Shown in pieces: positions 55,834 to 64,000 of a stretch of 64,000 nt of DNA (positions within the stretch are counted from its first letter, which is position 1; each line of letters opens with the position of its first letter). Under the pieces are notes generated by a model. The model did no database searches, was not told the DNA's origin, and was given only the letters and a program-made list of their open reading frames with translations. The translations under genes were made by a program, and so were the position numbers. The stretch is from Mytilinidion resinicola (Eukaryota > Ascomycota > Dothideomycetes > Mytilinidiales > Mytilinidiaceae). The DNA lies in contig NW_022985448.1 of NCBI RefSeq assembly GCF_010093595.1, positions 1,468,593 through 1,532,592 of the forward strand, given 5' to 3'.

Positions 55834-56845
55834 ATGCCATTTATAATGAATTCACTACCCACGCTCCCACTCAATGTTGTTACCTTGGCGTGCTTTTTCT
55901 TTCCCCATTCTGCGATATCTAAGGCCCTCCAAGCGGTCGTTCTTTCTAGGAAATCATCCACCATCCAACACCGCACTCGGATACCACCACAACCCCTGAA
56001 ACCAACCAAGCTCTCAGCTAATAAGACACTCAAAACGTCAACAACTCCCACTTTCGAGTTCTTCCGCGACTTTCCCGGAGAAATCCGCAACAAAATCTAC
56101 GACTACGCCCTTGTTGACCCTGAAGTCATGGAAATCACTCTCCCTGGCCCAACCGATCTCCTAAAGGCGACGGGAACAACCACTACCATCAACGCCTCCG
56201 CCCTCAAAGCCTTCAGCGCGAACAAACAGCTCTACGACGAGGCGCCCACTCTCTTCTTCCGAGACAACCGCTTCCGCATCATCGAACACAGCCCCGAATC
56301 GCGCCCGCACGCCGCCACCCGCGCCCTCTTAGCCCAAATCGGCCGCCGCGGCCGCGAACAACTCCACCGCCTCGAGATCCGCGCCGCCCGGCACCGCCAT
56401 CTGCGAGCTCGACCTCCGTGGCTCTGTCATCAGACGTCGACGCCGGCTTTCTCCCGAGAACGTATAACGGCATGCTCCGGCGCGTCGTCAACTTGCTGAA
56501 GCAATGCAAGGGGCTGAGGACGCTCTGTATTGACCTCGATCTTGTAGAGGCGTTCCGGCGAACCGATGACAAGGGCTACAATGAACGGTATGTGATTGAG
56601 GTGCTCGATCTGTTGGTGGCGGTTGCGAAGCAGGTGGAGCTGGAAGTGTTGCAGGTCGCGTGGATGCCTTTGGGACCTGATGCGGGGCGTGTTCTTGACC
56701 AGAGGTGGGGTTTAAGGATAGGATTGAGGAGAGGTATAAGGTGGAGGCGGTGAAGTATCTGAGGGATGGGCTGGATAGGGCTTGTGAGCTGAAGGCTGTG
56801 GTCCAGAAGAGGCTAGGTGGAAGGCGGTCGAGGCTATCCGGTTGA
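55834..56845 (+). pseudogene. LPGELRN-family paralogue 2, two frameshifts
   Basis: Three consecutive frames together make one family member. Frame 1 from ATG 55834 contains FFRDFPGEIRNKIYDYALVD, APTLFFRDNRFRIIE and AQIGRRGREQLHRLEIR. Near 56380-56420 the protein continues in frame 2 (DVDAGFLPRTYNGMLRRVVN, LRTLCIDLDLVEAFR, LEVLQVAWMPLG). Near 56710 it moves to frame 3 (FKDRIEERYKVEAVKYLRDG, then a basic tail), stopping at 56843-56845. Each shift is a small indel; the second is in a G-run. Without correction the first frame ends at 56499. An intron cannot explain both shifts simply. Assembly error at two sites is the alternative. Confidence 0.7.
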
Positions 56846-56852
56846 GCACGTG

Positions 56853-57044
56853 TAGGTCGTAGTGCTTGAGTTCGGCGCTTGCTCTCTCGACCCCGCCGTC
56901 AGGGGTAGCCCAGCTGCCGGGTATCCAGTGAGTCAAAAGGCGGCTCGTTTTCTATGAGGTTGAATTTTAGTCGCGTATGTAATTTTTCAAGTCTATGGAG
57001 GTACCCTAAGCAGTGGTGAACGGGTGTGCGCAGACTTGTGGCAA
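56853..57044 (-). mobile_element. Dispersed inverted-end repeat, copy D
   Basis: On the minus strand it reads GCCACAAGTCTGCGCACACC, then CACTGCTTAGGGTACCTCC, then GCCTTTTGACTCACTGG, and ends near CTACGACCT. It lies 7 bp after the end of paralogue 2 and just downstream of paralogue 3. Confidence 0.7.
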
Positions 57045-57132
57045 GGCGCTGTATGTTGATGTGTTGCGAGAACATATTGAATGAACTCGGAGTACTGCTC
57101 AGGCGATGTAGTCGTCTTCAGCGGAGAAGCAG

Positions 57133-57978
57133 TTATCCGTATTTCTTTACCACGACCTTGCAACCCGGCCTCATTTGAGAGCGAAAGTACTTGGTGACAC
57201 CATCTTCAAGGATCTGTCGATTCTCATCCCAGAATGGGACCACGACACCCTGAGAGCAGTTCTTCCAAGTCAGTTCTAGAATTTGCAGTGTATCGATGTG
57301 TCTAAGATTAATGATTGACTTTGCAAATGATCGTGATGAGAGGCGTGCGGGAATCTCTGCCAAAAGTTTGTTCTTAGGTCGCAGGTAAAGCTGATCAAGA
57401 TACCACTTGATTTCCTCAGTGCTCACCTCCCTACTGACTAACTGGCGAAGGTCGAGATCGAGATGAAAGAATTTGATGGATTCGCACAGTCTCAACATGG
57501 TGCCTATGTAAATCAATCCACGAGCCCACTCGCAAGAGGTATGGTCGGTGGCGAGGGCGAACACTGATGGGACTGACGGGTCGGTATAGACGAGCTCCAG
57601 GTGCTGAACCAACGATCGTCCAGGAAGCCCAATCGCTCTGAGAAATGCACGTGCAGCGCCGGTGGGGAAGTCCCCGTCATCGGAGACGCGGAACTTGTTC
57701 TCAGCCCAAAAGAGCGCCTTAGCTTCAGTGAAGATTCGTCGAATTAGACCGAAAGACCTCAAAGCGAGAGCGGCTTCTCTTTCCGCATCAGAAGCTCGGG
57801 CACGGCCTTGGTCGTTGAGCGTGATGTTGTAGGGTTCGACAACGAGTGCGTGGCGGTATATCTCATTCCGTAGCTCAGCTGGCAGCGCCTCGAATCCGTC
57901 TGTGTCGGGTAGGCTGATCAACGTTTCGTGGGATTGCGGAGGCTCCAGTAATTGCTGCGGGCTGACAAACCCTGCCAT
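57133..57978 (-). CDS. LPGELRN-family paralogue 3, intact
   Basis: An intronless frame of 281 residues. After a disordered start, GFEALPAELRNEIYRHALVV is the F-box-like helix. The middle of the protein has IRRIFTEAKALFWAENKFRV, AARAFLRAIGLPGRSLVQHL and CESIKFFHLDLDLRQLVSRE. The C-terminus has TLQILELTWKNCSQG, KYFRSQMRPGCKVVVKKYG and stop. This is the only member of the four with no break, so it sets the expected length. The family is widespread and expanded in ascomycetes with no known function; F-box-like (ubiquitin-ligase adaptor) or 2EXR-type recognition are possibilities only. It lies between repeat copies D and E, both in the same orientation. Confidence 0.8.
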   Translation of the reverse strand: MAGFVSPQQLLEPPQSHETLISLPDTDGFEALPAELRNEIYRHALVVEPYNITLNDQGRARASDAEREAALALRSFGLIRRIFTEAKALFWAENKFRVSDDGDFPTGAARAFLRAIGLPGRSLVQHLELVYTDPSVPSVFALATDHTSCEWARGLIYIGTMLRLCESIKFFHLDLDLRQLVSREVSTEEIKWYLDQLYLRPKNKLLAEIPARLSSRSFAKSIINLRHIDTLQILELTWKNCSQGVVVPFWDENRQILEDGVTKYFRSQMRPGCKVVVKKYG

Positions 57979-59094
57979 TTTATGAGTCGCGGGCTAATAG
58001 ATTCGGACTCGTTGGTCGAAGTGGGCGTTGTTATCAGTTTGGATGCAAAGAGTAATCTTGCGAGTATAATCGACTTCGTGAAATCGATAAGGGTGATGAA
58101 AACAAGAAAGCAGCAAAGGAGGATAAAGTGGGCTTTTAAACTCCGGGGCACGCCAATGAGCCATGGCCTGCGCACGAAAACAGTTGTGTTACACTGAGAT
58201 CAAGCAAACATTTCCGGCGGATGTAATTTCGGGTACTCGCATATGCTCCGACAGTACTAGGTGGCAGGTCACAAGTTCAAGACTCGAAGATTCTACTCCT
58301 CGGGCTCTACTCTTGCTCACTCAACACCGCTGTCAGGAGTACCTACCGTACTAGGTAGTCAGCTAGGAATGATGTAGCTCGATTTCTACGGTGCCGAACT
58401 TTACACCATCTCCAGAAATTTAAGAGCATGCGCGGTACCCCAAACAGTGCGGAACGAGTGTGCAGACATGTGGCGAGGCACTCTCTGTCCAGATTTATAG
58501 GCCAAACTCTTCATGCTGAATCACATGAACCAGGCGCAGGCCGCAAACCTTCATCATTGCACAGTACCAGGATCAGAATTCTCCTTACACCCTTATAATA
58601 CTGCGTGTGGTGCGTTAACGTATGTCACGTAACAAGAGAGAGAAGATGTTATATGTGCTGCATTTGATGAACATAAGGAGAATATAGTGGCAAAAAAGAG
58701 AGCTGGAGGCAGGTGAGGGTCTTTACAAGAGCTGCCGGGTGTCTGCCGTAGCCTTCGCGGCTCTTCCATAACAACATAATAACAGAAAGCTGAAGCATCG
58801 GGTTACAAGTCGAATCATATGCAGGTATTTACCACCGCCTGAAATCTCCCAGTAAGGTTTCGGATTTGTCTAGTCGATAGCTTTGAGTCGCCTTTGGATT
58901 CTTAAAAGTTCCTTCAAGTACTTCAGGCGGTGTTGCAAAGTTAAAAGTGTAAGGGAACTTCGGTTCTCGTGCTGTGCCCAAGATTGTGAGAGCTCGTACC
59001 TGAAAGACAAAGATTTGATTGCTGTGGCCTAAGCAGCAGCACCAAATAAACGTTCTAGCAGTGTAGTTCGTAGTCAGTTTAGAGGGAAAAGAGA
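57979..59094. other. Intergenic with repeat copy E
   Basis: Promoter of paralogue 3 (minus strand) and 3' side of paralogue 4. No further gene. 58600-58800 is AT-rich. Confidence 0.45.
58266..58474 (-). mobile_element. Dispersed inverted-end repeat, copy E
   Basis: On the minus strand: GCCACATGTCTGCACACTCG, GCACTGTTTGGGGTACCGC, TACTCCTGACAGCGGTGTTG and AGAGTAGAGCCC, ending GTCTTGAACTTGTGACCT. About 209 bp and the most diverged complete copy, but collinear with B and C. Confidence 0.65.
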
Positions 59095-59114
59095 TTATCC
59101 ATCTTTCTTCACCA

Positions 59115-59900
59115 CTAATTTGCACCGCGGGGCAAGTTCCGAACGGAGAATCTTTGTGAAATCCAATTCAATCTTTTTTCGCATTTGGTTTGATCATTGG
59201 CATATTTGAAGCTCTTCCAAGTAATCTCCAGGGTCTTCAGTGATTTCTTACTTGCGAGAAAGAGAAGCAAGTCGATCTTGGTCTGGTACCCTTTTATACC
59301 TTTAGATTGATAAGTGGGGAAGCTCTCGCGAGATATGCATAGCAGGGGAAGACCTAAGTCGAGATGTAAGGTCTTTATAGACCAGCAGAAATTGAAGATA
59401 TTCACGAAAGAAGTGAGTGCGCGGACTGAATCTGCCCCTTCTTGCAGCGAAGTCTTCCATGGTTCTCTGATGATGTCGGCGACTTCAAGGTGCTGGATCG
59501 AGTCACGTCCAGATTTCCCGATGGCTGCGAGAAAGAATCGAGCGGTGGTAATCGGCAACTTCTCTTCTGCAACAACGCAGAATGTGTTTTGGGCCCAGAA
59601 CAATGACTTTGCCTCCGCGTAGATCTGATGATTCAGGGCAAAGCATTGTAGAGTAGCGGCTTTGTTGTCGTCAACGAACCGGAAACCGCTCGGCTCACAC
59701 TTCTTCTTCGAGGCGTTCCATCGGAGATTGTCGTCGGATTTAATCTTGTAGACGTCTTGAACGAGCACCTCTTGGTATATTTGGTTGCGAAGCTCGCCTG
59801 GAAGCTTTTCAAACGGGAACTGAGAGTCCATCGCTGGGGCCTTGCACTGAGCGCTTTGCGCTGGAGGAGTCGAGGTCATAGTTGCCTTGCTCAACTTCAT
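59115..59900 (-). CDS. LPGELRN-family paralogue 4, C-terminus shifted
   Basis: A frame of 261 residues starting MKLSKATMTSTPPAQSA. Family motifs: FPFEKLPGELRNQIYQEVLV, YAEAKSLFWAQNTFCVV, TARFFLAAIGKSGRDSIQHL, KSLKTLEITWKSFKYAND. The end (NWISQRFSVRNLPRGAN) does not fit. In another frame the bases after about 59190 read ILRSELAPRCKLVVKKDG with TAA at 59097-59095, which matches the end of paralogue 3 (RPGCKVVVKKYG). A one-base indel in the A-run near 59178-59188 explains this. Either the gene was recently altered at its last ~25 residues or the sequence has an error there. Confidence 0.75.
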   Translation of the reverse strand: MKLSKATMTSTPPAQSAQCKAPAMDSQFPFEKLPGELRNQIYQEVLVQDVYKIKSDDNLRWNASKKKCEPSGFRFVDDNKAATLQCFALNHQIYAEAKSLFWAQNTFCVVAEEKLPITTARFFLAAIGKSGRDSIQHLEVADIIREPWKTSLQEGADSVRALTSFVNIFNFCWSIKTLHLDLGLPLLCISRESFPTYQSKGIKGYQTKIDLLLFLASKKSLKTLEITWKSFKYANDQTKCEKRLNWISQRFSVRNLPRGAN

Positions 59901-60631
59901 TCTATTGGTGGTACTGGTGGTATTTGTGTATGTCTAGAAGGGTTTAGGCGTTGTCGGGTTGGTTTTTGACGAGACTGAAACTGTGTGCGTGAGTTGAGGA
60001 GGGAAGATGAAGAGAGACAGCAGATCTCAGCGCCAGCTTTTATTTCCTAAGAAATGCGCTCCGTAGCAAGAAATAAATGCGCTCTGCAGCACCACCATTC
60101 AGAGCACGATTCGATAGGGAACTGTTCCAAGGGTGCGTGCGCTCTGATCCAGTACCTTAGTAAACGATACTTTGAACCGTGGTTGCCCAGCAATGGGTAC
60201 CAAGATTGAACCGAATGGAGTCATGTTGAGTAGGATCAACACAACACGAAAGTAGGTTCTCTAGACAGTAAGGAACGAAATATAGATGGAGGAGATGCGA
60301 AGATGTGACAGAATTAACGGCAAAGGAAGACAATTACGAAATTCATTGGCATTGGAATTGAATGGGTCGATAGAATACTATGAGTGATTCATGTCCCTCC
60401 TTTTCAAGCTCAGCAACTACTCCGTATGGCTACCCATGAGCCCATCAGATGCGATAACGAGTTGTACCAAAGGAAAACTTAAGTGTAGTGACAAGGAAAG
60501 GAACGTCCCGCCGGTGCCGAACTCCGAAGACCCCCGCAGGGTCCACCAGCAACCTCAGCCCATTCCAAGCTGATCCCCACCACGAAGCTCCATTCTTTGT
60601 CCCAACACGACAACAAACCCCAGTCAATCAA
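59901..60631. promoter_or_regulatory. Divergent region between paralogue 4 and the IQ-motif gene
   Basis: 731 bp between divergent starts, holding both promoters. Upstream GTG-started extension of the IQ gene at 60488 is not used. Confidence 0.45.
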
Positions 60632-62480
60632 ATGCAACCCTCGCCCGAGCGCATTGCACAGATAGCAGCTGCGCAGGATGCCAAAGCCGCCGCGCGCAAA
60701 GCGGCACAGCCAGAATCGCAGAACGAAGAGGAAGCTGCAGCTGCACAGTTGATTCAGAAGAACTACAGAGGATACCGGGAGCGGCGGCAGTTGGCGGGAA
60801 TGGGCCTGGATCCGAGTACACGATGGGTTGAGGTGAGCTCCTTATTTCATTTTACACTGCTTCACTTCTGCGTTTCTACCTACTTTATGACAATGACTGT
60901 AGCTGATTGCTGACAGGCGATCAAAGAAGGTCAGGCTTCCCGGTTCCCGTCTACACATTCATATGAGCAAGCACTAAACAACCTCAAGCTCGGTGGAGAA
61001 ATGCGACCCGGCCGATCTCGCGCAAAGAACGGTCCATTCCGGCGACAGTAACGAATGACGCGGAAGCTCGGTCACGACGAGAATCAGACGCGGCTAGACA
61101 GACATGGAGGCGCGTTGGGGAGATAGCACGGAGAGCAGGCGGAGATGACCCACCAGACGAAGAAGACGAGACCGAGATGACCGAGGAGCAGCGGGCGGAG
61201 TACCACAAGAGGAGGGCGGAGCAGAAACGGGAGCGAGAGAAAACGGCCAAGATGATGGATCTCCAGTATTTCCTCGAGATGGTGGACCAGAAGCATCGAT
61301 ATGGGTCGAACCTGAGGGCATATCACGAGCAGTGGATGAAGGACGGCTCAAATGAGAACTTCTTTTACTGGCTAGATAAGGGCGCTGGAAGGAACGTGGA
61401 ACTGCCTACCGTATCGAGAGAGCGTTTGGAGAGAGAACAAGTGCGGTATCTGTCTCGAGAGCAGAGGATGCAGTATCTAGTGAAGATTGACAAAGAGGGG
61501 CGGCTGTGCTGGGCAAAAAATGGGGACAGGATCACCACGACTATCGATTATCGGGACAGTATCAACGGCATAGTGCCAAAAGACGACAAAACGCCCACGT
61601 TCGGCTCCGATGAGGCTGCAATACACAGGAAGAGCACGTCGTCATCATCGTCATCGAGCTCGTCAGATTCCGACTCGGAAGCAGAGTCTAGCCAGATTGA
61701 AGGCGAGCACTACGTGAATGAGGATCTAAAGACCGCGAAAGGACTCAAGAAAATTAAGCACGTCTCTGCAGCCACAGTACTGAACCATCTACTCAGAGGC
61801 TCCGTCAAACCGAATTCATGGATATATGTAAGTTCTAGAGGGACGGGCCTCTTGGTAATATAGGCGTTGATAATCAATAGGTTGCAGATACGTCGTTTCG
61901 CCTCTATATCGGGATAAAACAGTCCGGCGCATTTCAGCACAGCTCTTTCCTCCACGGAGCCCGGATATCAAGTGCAGGGCTCATCAAGATAAAGAACGGC
62001 CAGCTACGACGTCTGTCGCCGCTTAGCGGACATTACAGACCTCCGACTGCCAACTTCCGGGCTTTTGTGCACTCATTGAGAGACAACGGGGTTGATATGA
62101 GTCGTGTTTCGATCTCGCGGTCCTACGCCATCTTAGTTGGGCTCGAAATGTATGTGAAGACAAGGAAGAAGATCAAGCACAGTGTGGAGCATGCTGGAGA
62201 GCATAAGGACAAGGTGGTGCATCCAGAACAGGTCAAGAAGAGAGAAGAGGAATCGGTGGACAACAGCAAGAGTGCACAGAGAGAGCGGCAGCTACTGGCT
62301 TCTGCGGACAAGCAGCAGGAGGAGGCGAAGCGACAGAACAGCTTCCGCAGTAAGTTCATGCGGAAGCTGAGATTTGGGTCGGTCTCTTCGAAAGAGGAAG
62401 TTTTGAAGCCGAGTGACAAGCCTGTGAGCCAACCCGGGCAGGATGTGGAGAGCGGGATACCACCAGCGGGGAAGAGATGA
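60632..62480 (+). CDS. IQ-motif calmodulin-binding protein with a 13 nt exon
   Basis: Four exons, 60632-60832, 60917-60929, 60989-61827 and 61881-62480, give 550 residues. The first exon carries an IQ motif (AAAQLIQKNYRGYRERRQLA). The micro-exon encodes AIKE plus one base, and joining it to the third exon gives WVEAIKEARWRNATRPISRK, which restores a continuous helix; skipping it or retaining the following 59 bp intron breaks the frame. The conserved core reads DLQYFLEMVDQKHRYGSNLR, NENFFYWLDKGAGRNVELPT, ERLEREQVRYLSREQRMQYL. A poly-Ser/Asp stretch follows, then SGAFQHSSFLHGARISSAGL. A basic C-terminus follows (KTRKKIKHSVEHAGEHKD). Proteins like this occur across Pezizomycotina; calmodulin binding is inferred from the motif. 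Confidence 0.88.
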
Positions 62481-64000
62481 CGGTCTCTTGGTAGCCGAAT
62501 CCTGCCTATAGAGTCCTCAGATGAATGCTTGGTGTCATGATATCCCTTATTGCCTCAGGCAGATAATGATACTAGTACTATCCGAAAAAGGCCTAGCCAC
62601 GTGACTTAGATGCGCTCAGTCCAACCGTTCTTTCCACCTTGCAACCTACACAACTCCAAATCACGAAGGTCTCTAATGATTTTTTAATAGATTCGGCATG
62701 TTAGAAAAGAATTCCTCATTTCATGGGAACGTCGCTCAGGAGACATTAATATTAATCACGTGTGAGTTCAGTCACGAAGAACTGAAGTCAGCAGTCAGAA
62801 GTTGAACTGTGAGACGAACTGGGCAGCGATTTTCAGAAGACGTAACCATGCCCAGTCGCACGCAAGAGAAATCGGTGTCTCTTTGGTCGACGCGCGGAAA
62901 GTTGGATAAAAGTGGTGGTGTCCAGTGGCGTCATAGGCCGCTTCCCCAACGTCCGAGTCCTGGAACCTCAGCAACCTCCGCAATTTCCACCGCAGCATCG
63001 TGAGACGTCCCGCCTCCCCGAGCCGTGTCGTCTTTTCCCTCTCAGCCGCGTCGCGACGCAGGGCCCGTCCGCCCCGGGCGCAACTGCGGTGATGTTCAGG
63101 GCTGCCGCGATGCCTTGACTGCATCGCAGATCGACGCGGCACAGACTCGCCGCCACAGCTGCAGGCCCCCTTGGCAGATCGGCGTGGTTGCACGGGAGGG
63201 GAGTGAAACGGCTGCTTGCCCCGACAGGGTTGGAGCCTGTCCGACATGGATCATCCGTGTTGCGTAAGCCACGCATCGTCATCAGGCATCACGTCGGAGA
63301 CGTCTTCCAACTTTTGCTTGGACGGCGAGCGCCTGCTGCGAGGATGGCACCAGGTTTGCACCGATCGCCGTGTGTTATTGTACTTACTATAGGCTCCAGA
63401 TGCCTGTCTCGGCGTGCAGCAGAAATGCAACCCCCGGCTGCGTGTGCCAGAACCCTCCATCCCGGCGTCTGGGGAGACCTCCTCCAGGCCCGCAGATCAC
63501 TCTTGCAGGCGACAGAACGGTTCTTTGCTCTTCTATCTCTTCCATTATAGTGCTGTACAACCAGGTCTCTACCTATTCAATCTCTCCGTCACGCAGCTGT
63601 TTGCCCAGAAAACTCATGCTGCCGCTGCCAACTCCCCAGCAACACGGCACGGAATCTTCCCCGTCTCAACTTTCCCTACCCGTGAGCGGTAGGAGGTCGG
63701 AGAAATAGAGTATCAAGCCTAGACTCGATCTTCGTGCCCTCGCCCCGTCCCCCCAGGGCTGCAGGTTCAAGCGTATCGACGATTCGTAGGGATGATCCGC
63801 CCAAACCTGCCCAGCCACAGCTCCACGACCGTCCCACGACGCCGGGCGCCGCTCACGTCGCACCACCTGCTCCGACGCAATGCTCAAGCCCCGCTCGAGG
63901 CTGGTGCTGTGACGCAATGCCCGCCAAAAGCGCAGAGAGCTCTCCAACTTCTGGCCACACAGGCCGGGCAGATGCGCCTCTTGCACGACGCGACGGCGCC
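62481..64000. other. GC-rich right end, no gene supported
   Basis: 1.5 kb with rising G+C and CpG content from about 62900. Overlapping open frames on both strands (longest about 150 codons) contain low-complexity Arg/Pro/Ser sequence and no motif. It may be the promoter and leader of a gene beyond the window. Confidence 0.45.

Overview
The window is nuclear DNA of a filamentous ascomycete (Pezizomycotina). Genes are split by many short introns of about 50-280 bp with GT...AG ends and CTAAC/CTGAC branch sites. The products fit: a Zn2Cys6 regulator, fungal-only families (DUF3807, DUF7730-like, proteins with an LPGELRN motif), and secreted Ser/Thr-rich proteins. A Dothideomycete is a reasonable guess, but the window does not prove it. 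Gene models below were built by hand from reading-frame continuity and splice sites. Total coding lengths were checked to be whole codons.

Layout. 0-9.9 kb is a gene-poor, decayed segment. It holds the end of a DUF7730-like gene, a broken relic, a long minus-strand pseudogene kept in one frame but carrying four stop codons, a coiled-coil gene with 14-residue repeats and a frameshifted end, a degenerate ~107 bp tandem array and a ~52 bp TTTGATCC array. 9.9-21.7 kb is conserved core: an NTF2-like protein, an MFS transporter, a Zn2Cys6 regulator (possibly TamA/Dal81 type), a degraded 2-oxoglutarate oxygenase and a small protein kinase. 23.5-31.9 kb is a mitochondrial/oxygenase block: a tricarboxylate-type carrier, a three-helix membrane protein, gamma-butyrobetaine dioxygenase, the thiamine-pyrophosphate carrier (sharing a ~190 bp promoter with the dioxygenase) and a Tpa1/Ofd1 prolyl hydroxylase. 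31.9-34 kb is a repeat pocket with an 18 bp minisatellite, a tRNA-like Pol III module and a 153 bp MITE with perfect 45 bp inverted ends. 34-40.5 kb is core again: a metallo-beta-lactamase-fold protein, a fasciclin protein, a DUF3807 protein, a CBS protein and a PP2C phosphatase.

41.6-60 kb is an accessory island. It holds a coiled-coil protein, a ~1,200-residue modular secreted protein, a J-domain protein, a secreted PAN-like/galactose-binding-like protein and four dispersed paralogues of one LPGELRN family: one with a nonsense codon, one with two frameshifts, one intact and one with a shifted C-terminus. Five copies of one ~210 bp repeat with imperfect inverted ends lie only in this island. 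One sits inside an intron and two flank the intact paralogue. 60.6-62.5 kb is an IQ-motif protein with a 13 nt micro-exon, and the last 1.5 kb holds no gene I can support.

Functional links. The dioxygenase and the carriers are consistent with mitochondrial carnitine, citrate and cofactor metabolism, but co-regulation is only inferred. The island is the best candidate for new biology: a paralogue family in several states of decay, interspersed with an apparently nonautonomous inverted-repeat element.
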